Shown in pieces: positions 8,134-16,340 of a stretch of DNA of 46,635 nt. Under the pieces are notes generated by a model, which was not told the origin of the DNA, searched no databases, and worked only from the letters and a program-made list of their open reading frames with translations. Origin of the DNA: Acidimicrobiia bacterium (lineage in GTDB: Bacteria; Acidobacteriota; Vicinamibacteria; Vicinamibacterales; UBA2999); the NCBI GenBank assembly GCA_016871275.1, contig VFZG01000027.1:1-46635 (forward strand), in the 5' to 3' direction. The number at the start of each line of letters is the position of its first letter. The stretch's first letter is position 1. Position numbers and translations under genes: made by a program.

Positions 8134-10203
8134 ATGGATCGCCGTCACTTCATCAGGCTCACCGCGATCTCAGGTACCACCGCCGCGCTGACGGCCTGCG
8201 GGAATCCCGAGAACCAGCTCATCCGGTTCATTCCGGAAGAGGAACTGGTGCCCGGCCTCGCGACCTACAAGCCGAGCATCTGCCCGGCGTGCAGCGCCGG
8301 CTGCGGCGTGATTGCGCGCGTGATGGAAGGCGATGCGGAAGTGTTCCGCACGGGCCAGGCCGGCGTGATCAAGATGGGCCTGGCCAAGAAGCTCGAAGGC
8401 AATCCCGAGGATGCGATCAGCCAGGGCAAGCTGTGCGCCCGTGGGCAGGCGTCGATCCAGATCACGTATCACCCCGATCGTCTCGATCGGCCCAAGAAGC
8501 GATCCGGCGAGCGCGGCAGCGGGCACTACACCGACATCACCTGGGAAGAGGCGATCAAGGAGCTGACCGGCAGGCTGAACGAGCTGGCGGCCGCAAACGA
8601 TCAAGCCTCGCTGGCGTACCTCACGAAACCGCGGCACAATCGCCGTCTCGAACTAATTGCCAGCGTGCTGCAGAAGTTCGGCGCCACGGCCCCGGTGACG
8701 TATGAGTTCTTCTCCGACGACGTCTTGCGCCGCGCCAACGCGATCAGCTTCGGTTCGCATCAACTGCCGACGTTCGATCTCGAGCACGCACGCTACGTGA
8801 TTTCCTTTGGCGCGGACTTCCTCGGTACGTGGAACTCCGCGGTCGCGCACAGCGCGGCGTACGGCCGCATGCGGCAGGGCGGTCCGGGCGCGCGTCCGAA
8901 GTTCGTGCACGTGGATGCGCGGCTGACGCAGACGGCGGCCAACGCCGATGAGTTCGTCGCCTGCAGGCCCGGCACCGAGGGTCTGCTCGCGCTGGCGATG
9001 GCCGGTGATGAGACGGCTGACAGGGCGGCGGAGGTCACCGGCGTGCCGGTCGCGACCGTTCAGCGGCTGGCGAAGGAGTTCGCCGCGCATGGTCCGTCGG
9101 TCGCCATCATCGGCGGCGCGCCGCTGGCGCACACCAATGGCGCCTTCCATGCGGCGGCAGTGAATCGCCTCAATGAGGTTGCCAAAACGATCAATCAGCC
9201 GGGCGGCGTGTCGTTCGCGTCGCACGGAGCCTTCATCGCCACGCGGCCGCTGAGCGCCATCATCGACGCCGTGCCGACAGTGCTGCTGGTCGACGATGTG
9301 AATCCGGTGTTTGCATCGCCGGCGGCGTGGAAGGTCGAAGACGCGTTCAAGCGCGTCCCCTACATCGTCAGCTTCGGACAATTCATCGACGAAACGAGCG
9401 TGCTGGCGGATTTGATTCTGCCGGATCACTCGTTCCTCGAATCGTGGGTCGACGCGATTCCGGAGAGCGGTTCCGCGAAGGCCGCGCCGAGCAAATGTGG
9501 CCCCGTGATGCGGCCGCTCTACGACACGCGTTCGACGCCGGACGTGCTCCTGGAAGTCTCGCGTCGCCTGGCAACGCCGTTGGCGGGCCTGCCGGCCAGC
9601 TTCGAGGAGTATCTGAACCGTGAAGGAGCGGCAAGTGGCAGCCCGGCAGCCCGCAGCCCGCAACCCGCAGCTCGGCCCACCTGGACCGAGCCCTCATTCG
9701 ACGGCGAAGCGGCCCAGTATCCCTTCCATTTCATGCCGTACGCGTCGGCGCAGTTCCACGACGGCTCGCTGGCGCACCTGCCGTGGCTGCAGGAGCTGCC
9801 CGATCCAATGACGTCCGGCATGTGGTGCAGCTGGGTCGAGATTAACGAGCGGAAGGCCGAGGAGCTCGGCATCCACCAGGGCGACATCATCGAGGTCACG
9901 TCTACGCAGGGCAGCCTGCGCGCGCCGGCGTTCCTGAATCCCGGCATCGCGCCGGATGCTGTCGCGATCCCCGTCGGCCAGGGCCACACCAACTTCACCC
10001 GTTACGCCAGCAATCGCGGCGTGAACCCGATTTCGATCCTCGCGCCGGTCATCGTCGGTGACACCGGCGCGCTGGCGTGGTCGGCGACGCGCGTGAAGAT
10101 TGCGAAAGTCGGCGATGCGCAGACCTACGACAGCTTGATCCTGTTTGCCGGCGCCACGCGTGAGCGCCCTGAATGGGCGCACGGCAGGGGGGATGAGCAC
10201 TAA
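8134..10203 (+). CDS. molybdopterin oxidoreductase-like subunit (ActB1/QrcB-like)
   Basis: 689-aa exported protein. The N-terminus combines a twin-arginine-like motif (DRRHFIRL) with a lipobox (LTAC, Cys22), suggesting a Tat-exported lipoprotein. A 4Fe-4S site is retained: Cys50, Cys53, Cys57 and Cys101 (ICPACSAGCGVI and GKLCARGQA), followed by the molybdopterin-family fold (YTDITWEEAIKEL onward) and a C-terminal dinucleotide-binding barrel. In alternative complex III this module is fused to the ferredoxin part and carries no molybdenum; here it is a separate gene. Residues about 501-514 ([15 protein letters not shown]) are encoded by the intergenic heptad repeat and look like an in-frame insertion. 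It probably works as a quinone-reactive complex subunit rather than a true Mo enzyme. Confidence 0.83.
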   Translation: MDRRHFIRLTAISGTTAALTACGNPENQLIRFIPEEELVPGLATYKPSICPACSAGCGVIARVMEGDAEVFRTGQAGVIKMGLAKKLEGNPEDAISQGKLCARGQASIQITYHPDRLDRPKKRSGERGSGHYTDITWEEAIKELTGRLNELAAANDQASLAYLTKPRHNRRLELIASVLQKFGATAPVTYEFFSDDVLRRANAISFGSHQLPTFDLEHARYVISFGADFLGTWNSAVAHSAAYGRMRQGGPGARPKFVHVDARLTQTAANADEFVACRPGTEGLLALAMAGDETADRAAEVTGVPVATVQRLAKEFAAHGPSVAIIGGAPLAHTNGAFHAAAVNRLNEVAKTINQPGGVSFASHGAFIATRPLSAIIDAVPTVLLVDDVNPVFASPAAWKVEDAFKRVPYIVSFGQFIDETSVLADLILPDHSFLESWVDAIPESGSAKAAPSKCGPVMRPLYDTRSTPDVLLEVSRRLATPLAGLPASFEEYLNREGAASGSPAARSPQPAARPTWTEPSFDGEAAQYPFHFMPYASAQFHDGSLAHLPWLQELPDPMTSGMWCSWVEINERKAEELGIHQGDIIEVTSTQGSLRAPAFLNPGIAPDAVAIPVGQGHTNFTRYASNRGVNPISILAPVIVGDTGALAWSATRVKIAKVGDAQTYDSLILFAGATRERPEWAHGRGDEH
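9638..9673. repeat. heptad repeat copy B, inside the ActB1-like gene
   Basis: GCAGCCCG, GCAGCCCG, GCAACCCG and GCAGCTCG follow one another in the coding sequence. They match the units found in intergenic arrays at 4589, 17583 and 21707. They read in frame as an Ala/Pro/Ser-rich linker, so the gene stays open. Confidence 0.7.
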
Positions 10204-10315
10204 TGGCGAGCCCGCTTGTGGACGCATGCGGCTCGTTCCGACGGAACGAACCCCGGGCTGCCCGGAGCACGGTGGTTGACAGATCCACCGGCGTGGAGAC
10301 GCTCCGCTAATGGCG
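10200..10315. repeat. 107-bp insertion-like segment bounded by a 9-bp direct repeat
   Basis: CTAATGGCG occurs at 10200-10208, where TAA ends the ActB1 gene, and again at 10307-10315, where ATG starts the ferredoxin gene. Between the copies is sequence with a 17-nt palindrome (TCGTTCCG-A-CGGAACGA, 10233-10249) and a GGTGG/CCACC hairpin. Removing one repeat unit would give a direct TAATGG stop/start overlap, typical of such operons. The ATG at 10203 would now translate only a 35-codon peptide ending exactly at 10310. Confidence 0.6.
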
Positions 10316-11017
10316 TATCGATGGGGCATGGCCGTTGACATCGACAAGTGCACGGGCTGCGAAGCCTGTGTGGTCGCCTGCCATGCCGAAAACAACATCC
10401 CCACCGTGTCGGCGCAGCAGGCCTCGCGCGGCCGCGCCATGCACTGGATCCGCGTCGAGCGCTACTATGAGGGCAACTTCCCGGATGTGAAGGTGAAGTT
10501 CCGTCCGGTCCTGTGCCAGCAGTGCGACAACGCGCCGTGCGAGGCGGTGTGCCCGACCTATGCGGCCCATCACAACGAAGATGGCCTGAACGCGCAGGTC
10601 TACAACCGGTGCATCGGCACGCGCTACTGCGCCAACGCCTGCACCTACAACGTTCGCTTCTTCAACTTCTTCAACCCGGAGTGGCCGAAGCCGCTGCACC
10701 TGCAGCTCAACCCGGACGTGTCGGTGCGCGAAGTCGGCGTGATGGAGAAGTGCACGTTCTGCGTGCAGCGCATCAAGGCCGCGAAGACCGCGGCAAAGGC
10801 AGAGAACAAGACCGTCGCGGACGGAACGCTGCAGCCGGCGTGCGCGCAGGCCTGCCCGACGTCGGCGATCGTGTTCGGCGACTTGAACGATCCGAACAGC
10901 CGCGTGGCGCGGCTGGCAACGTCACCGCGCGGCAGCAAGCTGCTCGAGGATCTCGGCGCGGAGCCGAAGATCACGTATCTGGCGAAGCAACCCTGGCATG
11001 AACAGGACTCTTACTAA
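10310..11017 (+). CDS. 4Fe-4S ferredoxin subunit (ActB2/QrcC/NrfC-like)
   Basis: 235-aa iron-sulfur protein with four cysteine-rich sites: CTGCEACVVAC, CQQCDNAPCEAVC, CIGTRYCANAC and CTFCVQRI with CAQACPTSAIVFG. This is the DmsB/NrfC/PsrB arrangement of three to four clusters. It relays electrons between the quinol site at the NrfD-like membrane subunit and the haem subunit. In most alternative complex III clusters this domain is the C-terminal half of ActB; here it is separate. There is no export signal, so it would have to be carried out with the Tat-exported partner. It overlaps the next gene by 20 bp. Confidence 0.9.
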   Translation: MAYRWGMAVDIDKCTGCEACVVACHAENNIPTVSAQQASRGRAMHWIRVERYYEGNFPDVKVKFRPVLCQQCDNAPCEAVCPTYAAHHNEDGLNAQVYNRCIGTRYCANACTYNVRFFNFFNPEWPKPLHLQLNPDVSVREVGVMEKCTFCVQRIKAAKTAAKAENKTVADGTLQPACAQACPTSAIVFGDLNDPNSRVARLATSPRGSKLLEDLGAEPKITYLAKQPWHEQDSY

Positions 11018-12380
11018 GCCTTTTACGGACGACATGATTCGTCCGGTGATGAACACGACGGTCTGGTTCTGGGCCATCATGCTCGCCGCCGGCACGGTGG
11101 TGGCCTGCGGCGCCGGCGCCTGGGCATATCAGCTGTGGTACGGCATTGGCGTCAGCGGCAAGCGCTGGCCGAGCTTCTGGGCGCTGTACCTCACGAACTT
11201 CGTGTTCTGGATCGGCATCAGCCACGCGGGCACGCTGATTTCGGCGATCCTGCGCCTCGTCAATGCCGGCTGGCGTCGTCCGGTGACACGCGTCGCGGAA
11301 GTGATCACGGTGTTCGCGCTGATGATCGGTGCGATGTTCCCGATCATCCACCTCGGCCGCCCGTGGCTGGCGTTCTGGCTGTTCCCATATCCGAGCGATC
11401 GGGAAATCTGGCCGAACTTCCGCTCGCCGCTGGCGTGGGATTTCTTCGCGATCAACACCTATCTCACGGGCAGCGTACTGTTCCTGCTGCTGCCGATGAT
11501 TCCGGACTTTGCGTTGATCCGCGACAAGGCCACCGGCTGGCGCAAGAAGGTCTACGGCTCGCTGGCGCTGGGCTGGCGTGGCACCACGAAGCAGTGGAAC
11601 CGGCTCGAATCGGCGATGCAGATCATGGCGATCGCCATCCTGCCGGTGGCGGTGTCGGTGCACACCATCGTGTCGTTCGACTTCTCGATGGCCAACGTGC
11701 CGATGTGGCACTCGACGATCTTCGGACCGTATTTCGTTGCCGGCGCGATCTTCAGCGGCATCGCCGCGCTGATTATCGCCATGGCGGCGCTGCGCAAGGC
11801 GCTGCATCTCGAGCAGTACCTGCTGCCGCTCCACTTCGAGAATCTCGGCAAGCTGCTGTTGCTGATGAGCATCCTGTGGGGCTACTTCGTGTTCAACGAG
11901 CGGCTCACGGTCTGGTACGGCAACGAGCATCACGAGATGGCCGTGTTCTGGGCCACCCAGCGCGGTGAGTATGCGCCGTTCTACTGGACGATGGTGATTT
12001 GCAACTTCGTGTTGCCGATCGCGCTGCTCTCGAATCCCTACACCCGCAACATCATCGGCTGCGTCGTCGCGTCGTTAGGCGTGGTGGTCGGCATGTGGCT
12101 CGAGCGGTTCCTGATTGTGGTCCCGTCGTTGTCGTACAAGGCGCTGCCGTATTCGTGGGGCACCTACACGCCGACGCCGGTCGAGCTCATGATCATGGCG
12201 GCGACGTTCGCCGCGATGATCCTGCTCTACGCGCTCTTCGCGAAGCTGGTGCCGATCATCGCCATCTGGGAGATGAAGGCGGGAGACTTCGTGCAGGCGC
12301 CCAGGTCGGGCGTTGGCGCCGGCGACCCGCACCGCATCGCCGCCGCGGCCGAACCGTCATCGCCGGGAGCCGCGTCGTGA
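10998..12380 (+). CDS. NrfD/PsrC-family quinol-interacting membrane subunit (ActC-like)
   Basis: 460-aa polytopic inner-membrane protein with about ten transmembrane helices. The ActC/QrcD family signature is present: FWIGISHAGTLISAILRL, FPIIHLGRPW and PVAVSVHTIVSFDF. NrfD-type subunits bind quinol at the periplasmic side and pass electrons to the adjacent iron-sulfur subunit; in ACIII they may also translocate protons. Usual ACIII clusters carry a second NrfD-like gene (ActF), which is not seen here. The end overlaps the DUF3341 gene in a GTGA arrangement. A later in-frame ATG at 11034 is an alternative start. Confidence 0.9.
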   Translation: MNRTLTKPFTDDMIRPVMNTTVWFWAIMLAAGTVVACGAGAWAYQLWYGIGVSGKRWPSFWALYLTNFVFWIGISHAGTLISAILRLVNAGWRRPVTRVAEVITVFALMIGAMFPIIHLGRPWLAFWLFPYPSDREIWPNFRSPLAWDFFAINTYLTGSVLFLLLPMIPDFALIRDKATGWRKKVYGSLALGWRGTTKQWNRLESAMQIMAIAILPVAVSVHTIVSFDFSMANVPMWHSTIFGPYFVAGAIFSGIAALIIAMAALRKALHLEQYLLPLHFENLGKLLLLMSILWGYFVFNERLTVWYGNEHHEMAVFWATQRGEYAPFYWTMVICNFVLPIALLSNPYTRNIIGCVVASLGVVVGMWLERFLIVVPSLSYKALPYSWGTYTPTPVELMIMAATFAAMILLYALFAKLVPIIAIWEMKAGDFVQAPRSGVGAGDPHRIAAAAEPSSPGAAS

Positions 12381-12868
12381 AGGGCATCTATGGGCTCTAC
12401 GCCGATCCGGGCCTCGCGCAGCAGGCGGTGAATAACCTGCGCGCCGCCGGCGTGGCCGACGCCGACATTACCGTGCTGTCATCGGAGCCGTTTGAACATC
12501 TCGAGTTCGGCCATCGCGACGCAAAGACGGCCATGCCGTGGATCGCGACGGCGGCCGGCGCGATCGGCCTGGTGCTGACCTACTACCTGCTCGGCGCGTC
12601 GCAGCGCTCGTGGCCGCTGATCACGTCTGGCATGCCGATCGTGCCGCTGTGGACGAACCTGATCATTATTTTCGAGATGACGATGCTGAGCGCCATCATC
12701 GCGACGGTCATCACCTTGATCGTGACGGCGTTCATCGGTGACCGCGGCAAGTTGTACGACCCTGAGATCTCCGATGGCTACATCCTCGTCGGCGTCGAGA
12801 ATCCGGTGGATGCGTCGAAGCTCGAGCCCGCGCTCGCGATCGACGGCGGCCGTGTCAAAAGGGCGTAG
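12377..12868 (+). CDS. DUF3341 membrane protein (ActD-like)
   Basis: 163-aa protein beginning at a GTG that overlaps the NrfD stop (GTGA). The N-terminal soluble part (KGIYGLYADPGLAQQAVNNL) is followed by two transmembrane segments (about residues 55-75 and 95-120) and a soluble C-terminus. This matches DUF3341/ActD, a structural subunit found with ActC in alternative complex III. Its presence argues that the operon encodes an ACIII-type complex rather than a plain Qrc complex, which lacks it. No further act gene or terminal oxidase follows; the next gene is unrelated. Confidence 0.85.
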   Translation: MKGIYGLYADPGLAQQAVNNLRAAGVADADITVLSSEPFEHLEFGHRDAKTAMPWIATAAGAIGLVLTYYLLGASQRSWPLITSGMPIVPLWTNLIIIFEMTMLSAIIATVITLIVTAFIGDRGKLYDPEISDGYILVGVENPVDASKLEPALAIDGGRVKRA

Positions 12869-12870
12869 TC

Positions 12871-12943
12871 CACAGATTCCACCGATTACACAGATTGCGG
12901 AGCTCGCGAGCCGCGCCAGGCGCATCGGTGCAATCGGTGGATA
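12871..12943. repeat. CACAGATT/ACCGATT inverted repeat element, copy 1
   Basis: The left arm CACAGATTCCACCGATTACA continues with CAGATTGCGG (12871-12900). The right arm CATCGGTGCAATCGGTGGAT (about 12923-12942) is its imperfect inverse. Together they fill the gap between the DUF3341 gene and the DUF5916 gene. The same arm sequences bound a much longer element at 26849-27074. It could act as a transcript-end hairpin for the respiratory operon. Confidence 0.6.
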
Positions 12944-12956
12944 ATAGGTGGCTCGA

Positions 12957-15575
12957 ATGCGCGTCGGATTGGTCTTCATTTGTAGCTTGCTTGCGGTAGC
13001 AGCGTCCGCGCAAACCACCATCAACGGTTCGGCCAATCGTAAGCAGGCCACCGCCACGCGCGTGCCGAACGGATCGATTCGCATCGACGGCAGCCTGGAC
13101 GATGAGGTGTGGCAGAAGGCGGCGCCGATCACCGACTTCGTGCAGAAGGAGCCCACCGAGGGCGCGCCGCCGACAGACCCGATGGACGTGCGCATCGCCT
13201 ACGACGATGACGCGGTGTATGTCGGGGCGCGGATGTTCAGCAAGGACGGCCGCATCCAGGCGCCGCTCGGCCGGCGCGACAGTGTCGGCCAGGTCGAACA
13301 CATCCTGGTGGCGTTCGACACCTTCCTGGATCGCCGGACCGCCTCGGTCTTCGGCGTCACCGCCGCCGGCGTCCGGTTCGACCGCTATCACGCCAGCGAC
13401 AACGAGGACACGTTCGATGCCGGGTTCGATCCGGTGTGGCGCGCTGAGGCGCGGGTTAGCGGCGACCGGTGGACCGCCGAGTTCCGGATCCCGTTTTCAC
13501 AGTTGCGATTCAATCCGCGGACCGATCAGACCTGGGGTTTGAACCTCTCTCGCATCCGGCCGACGCTCGACGAGGAGGACTACTGGATCCTGATCCCGCG
13601 TACGGTGCGGGCCTGGTCGTCGCGGTTCGGCGATCTCACGGGCATCACGGGCATTGTCCCGCCTCGCCGCATCGAGGCGCTGCCGTACGTCGCCGGCGGC
13701 TCGACCGTGAACGCCGATCGGGATCGGAACGATCCGTTCGATGACGGCAAGAACCTCGGCGGCCGCATCGGTGGCGACATCAAGATGGGGTTGGGGCCCA
13801 ATTTGACGCTGGAGACCACCATCAACCCCGATTTCGGCCAGGTCGAGGCCGACCCGGCGGAAGTGAACCTGACCGCATTCGCGACGCGCTTTCCCGAGAA
13901 GCGTCCGTTCTTCACCGAAGGCGCGCAGCTGTTCAACATCGGCCACCCGAACTTCTACTATTCGCGCCGCATCGGCCAGCGGCCGATCGGTCCGGCGACC
14001 GGTGACTACGCCGACTACCCGGACGCCAACTCGATCGTCGCGGCGGCGAAGCTGACCGGCCGGTTGCCGTCCCGGACCTCCATCGGGTTCCTCGCCGCGG
14101 TGACGGATGACGAGACTGCCCGCGTGGCGTCGGGGCAACCGCTGTCGCTGCGCGACGTCGACGTCGCACCGCATGCGACGCACGTGGTCGGACGCGTGCT
14201 GCAGGAGTTCGGGCAATCGGCATCGACTGCCGGCTTCATCGTCAATTACCTGCATCGCACCCTCGAGGAGGGCAGTCCGCTCGCCGATCTGTACTCCCGT
14301 AACGCGCTGGCGGTGGCTGGCAACACCCTGTTGCGATTCAGTGGCGGCCTCTACGAGTTCCGGGCTTCGGGCGGCGGCTCGTTCCTGAACGGCACCGAAC
14401 GGGCGGTTGAGCGCTGGCAGCGATCGAGCTCGCACTATGCGCAGCGACCCGATCGCGATTACCTGCCGCTCGATCCGACCAAGACCTCCATGACGGGCTG
14501 GTCGCTCCAGGTGAACTTCGACAAGACCGGCGGCCGCCACTGGTTGTGGGGCGCCAACACCAAGATCGACTCCGAGGACTTCGAGGTCAACGATCTCGCG
14601 CAGTTGAATGGCGCCGACGGCTGGATGACCAACGCCAATATCCGCTGGCGCGAGACGCAGCCGGGCAAGGTCTTCCGCAGTTATTTCGTGCAGCTTGACG
14701 CCCAGACCGACACGACGCTGCGGCAGTTGATGCAGACCGGGCGCGTGCGCGGGCAGGTCAACGTCACCTGGTTGAATTACTGGACCTCCAGCGTCCAGGT
14801 GTCTCGCGATCTCGCCGCGACCAGCGTGTCGCTGACCCGGGGTGGTCCGCTGATGGGCCGCGGTCCCGGTTGGACCACGAGCGTCAACTTCGGTAATCGC
14901 GCCAGCAATCGCACCCGCGTGAGCGGGAACCTCTACCGTCAGGTCAACGATGACGGTCTGGACGTCACGCGCATCGAGGGCACGCTGTCGATGCGCCCGG
15001 GCCCGCGGTATCAGTTCTCGGTGTCGCCGTACTACGATCGCGTCACCGAGCCGCAGCAGTACGTGAGCACGCAGGCGGGCGGCCGTCCGGAGACTTATCA
15101 CAGCCGTTACATTTTCGCGTTCATCGATCGCAGCACGATGTCGATGGAGTATCGGCTCGGGCTGACGCTCCGGCCGGATCTGAATCTCGATGTGTATGCC
15201 GAGCCGTTTGCGGCGTCGGGCCGCTATTACGACTACGGCGAGTTGCTCGCGCCGCGCAGCCGCGAGCGCCTGAAGTATGGTTCCGGCGGCACCTCGCTGA
15301 CCGTCAATGCCGACGGCAGCCGGGTGGTGACCGCCAATGGCGCGTCGTTCAACCTGCGCAATCGCGACTTCAACACCTTGTCGTTCCGCAGCAACGTGGT
15401 GCTGCGCTGGGAATGGCGCAGCGGATCGACGCTCTACATGGTGTGGCAGCAGGATCGCGCCGGCACCGACGTGGTGGGATCGCGTATCGGCATCGGCGAC
15501 GCCTTCCGCTCGCTCACAGCCCCGGGCCCGAACATCTTCCTGATCAAGACCTCCTTCTGGATTCCGGTGCGGTGA
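12957..15575 (+). CDS. carbohydrate-binding family 9-like / DUF5916 outer-membrane protein
   Basis: 872-aa exported protein. After a signal peptide (ending AVAASAQ), residues about 40-220 form a CBM9-like domain (IRIDGSLDDEVWQKAAPITDF, VRIAYDDDAVYVGARM, WTAEFRIPFSQLRF). The rest is a DUF5916 region with the hallmark NPDFGQVEADPAEVNLTAF and EKRPFFTEGAQLF, ending in beta-rich repeats likely to form an outer-membrane barrel. The family is widespread in Acidobacteriota and Bacteroidota; its substrate is not established. The ATG at 12957 follows AGGTGG and opens the signal peptide. The gene ends 4 bp before the left REP of the RAYT element. Confidence 0.85.
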   Translation: MRVGLVFICSLLAVAASAQTTINGSANRKQATATRVPNGSIRIDGSLDDEVWQKAAPITDFVQKEPTEGAPPTDPMDVRIAYDDDAVYVGARMFSKDGRIQAPLGRRDSVGQVEHILVAFDTFLDRRTASVFGVTAAGVRFDRYHASDNEDTFDAGFDPVWRAEARVSGDRWTAEFRIPFSQLRFNPRTDQTWGLNLSRIRPTLDEEDYWILIPRTVRAWSSRFGDLTGITGIVPPRRIEALPYVAGGSTVNADRDRNDPFDDGKNLGGRIGGDIKMGLGPNLTLETTINPDFGQVEADPAEVNLTAFATRFPEKRPFFTEGAQLFNIGHPNFYYSRRIGQRPIGPATGDYADYPDANSIVAAAKLTGRLPSRTSIGFLAAVTDDETARVASGQPLSLRDVDVAPHATHVVGRVLQEFGQSASTAGFIVNYLHRTLEEGSPLADLYSRNALAVAGNTLLRFSGGLYEFRASGGGSFLNGTERAVERWQRSSSHYAQRPDRDYLPLDPTKTSMTGWSLQVNFDKTGGRHWLWGANTKIDSEDFEVNDLAQLNGADGWMTNANIRWRETQPGKVFRSYFVQLDAQTDTTLRQLMQTGRVRGQVNVTWLNYWTSSVQVSRDLAATSVSLTRGGPLMGRGPGWTTSVNFGNRASNRTRVSGNLYRQVNDDGLDVTRIEGTLSMRPGPRYQFSVSPYYDRVTEPQQYVSTQAGGRPETYHSRYIFAFIDRSTMSMEYRLGLTLRPDLNLDVYAEPFAASGRYYDYGELLAPRSRERLKYGSGGTSLTVNADGSRVVTANGASFNLRNRDFNTLSFRSNVVLRWEWRSGSTLYMVWQQDRAGTDVVGSRIGIGDAFRSLTAPGPNIFLIKTSFWIPVR

Positions 15576-15578
15576 TTT

Positions 15579-15601
15579 GTAACGGGGACTGACCCCGCAC
15601 C
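15579..15601 (-). repeat. REP sequence, left copy
   Basis: Core hairpin CGGGG-TCAGT-CCCCG read on the minus strand, with flanks GGTG and TTAC. The 23 bp are identical, in inverse orientation, to the copy at 16318-16340. It begins 4 bp after the stop codon of the DUF5916 gene. Confidence 0.85.
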
Positions 15602-15655
15602 GCCCGATTCTGTTGAAGTTCTAGCCAGTCGCAGCTCGTAGGCATCGCAGAATCC

Positions 15656-16222
15656 TCAATATCGCTTCAGCGACCTGTGGATTTCCTGTTCATCGCAGTT
15701 GGCGAGCGGCAGGTTCACGAGCTCGCTCCAATTGCTCGGCAAGCCTGGATCAGGTGAGAGTAGCCCGCGGCCATTACCGAGTCGTTCACCGAGACTGGAC
15801 CATCGCCAATCCCCTGCGTTGCGCACCAGGCCCGCCTTCAGCGGATTCTGTTCAACGTAGCGCACGCAATTGAAGTAATACCGCTCACTGAAGACCGTCA
15901 CGCCCTTGAATCGGTCCCCATACACGTGGCCTTCGCCGACGGTGTCCGTCTCCCTCCGCCACCTGGCCGCATGCGTCGTCGTCAGTCGGTGCAGGAAGGC
16001 CGAGACATCCCACTCAACCTCGATCCAGAAGACGAAATGCCAATGGTTGCTCATGATGCAGTACGCAATAATTCGCACGGGGCATAGACTCTTCGCCCAG
16101 GCCACCAACCGAAGAAATTCCTCGAATTTCCAGGCGTTCTGAAACAGCGGACGCTTGTCGTTCCCGCGATTGACTACGTGGACGATAGAACCGATTGGCA
16201 GATTCCGCGAATGCCGGGCCAT
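15656..16222 (-). CDS. REP-associated tyrosine transposase (Y1_Tnp family)
   Basis: 188-aa IS200/IS605-like single-strand transposase of the RAYT group. The N-terminus GSIVHVVNRGNDKRPLF, the HUH metal-binding motif in MSNHWHFVFWI, and VRYVEQNPLKAGLV carrying the catalytic tyrosine region are all intact. So are the basic KGVTVFSERYYF and DWRWSSL blocks. The ATG at 16222 has a strong GGAGGT sequence 5 to 10 nt upstream. It is flanked on both sides by inverted REPs, its probable recognition sequences. No sign of decay is seen, so it may be active. Codon use is less GC-biased than in neighbouring genes, consistent with acquisition. Confidence 0.93.
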   Translation of the reverse strand: MARHSRNLPIGSIVHVVNRGNDKRPLFQNAWKFEEFLRLVAWAKSLCPVRIIAYCIMSNHWHFVFWIEVEWDVSAFLHRLTTTHAARWRRETDTVGEGHVYGDRFKGVTVFSERYYFNCVRYVEQNPLKAGLVRNAGDWRWSSLGERLGNGRGLLSPDPGLPSNWSELVNLPLANCDEQEIHRSLKRY

Positions 16223-16317
16223 GAGACACCTCCGGCGAGCGGATCAAGCAATCGCCAAGCCAACAGCCCAGGCTGAGCCACAGGCGCCCCGTCGCAGAAA
16301 CTGCATCAAAAACAGGG

Positions 16318-16340
16318 GGTGCGGGGTCAGTCCCCGTTAC
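16318..16340 (+). repeat. REP sequence, right copy
   Basis: Same 23-bp REP as at 15579-15601 in opposite orientation (core CGGGG-TCAGT-CCCCG). Its last bases supply the TAA stop codon (16337-16339) of the minus-strand DUF6986-like gene. Confidence 0.85.

Larger units (their letters stand above)
15579..16340. mobile_element. RAYT-REP element
   Basis: A 762-bp unit consisting of one Y1 transposase gene bounded by two exact 23-bp REP sequences in inverted orientation (15579-15601 and 16318-16340). It sits between the stop codons of two unrelated convergent genes. This layout matches REP-associated tyrosine transposase loci, where the enzyme mobilises or maintains short palindromic REPs elsewhere; one such REP lies alone at 36259-36281. 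Apart from the RAYT gene, the segments 15602-15655 and 16223-16317 show no coding content. Confidence 0.85.

Noticed and set aside
13497-15101. 534-codon minus-strand frame
   Set aside because: A shadow of the DUF5916 gene, Arg/Val/Gly-rich, with no recognisable motif.
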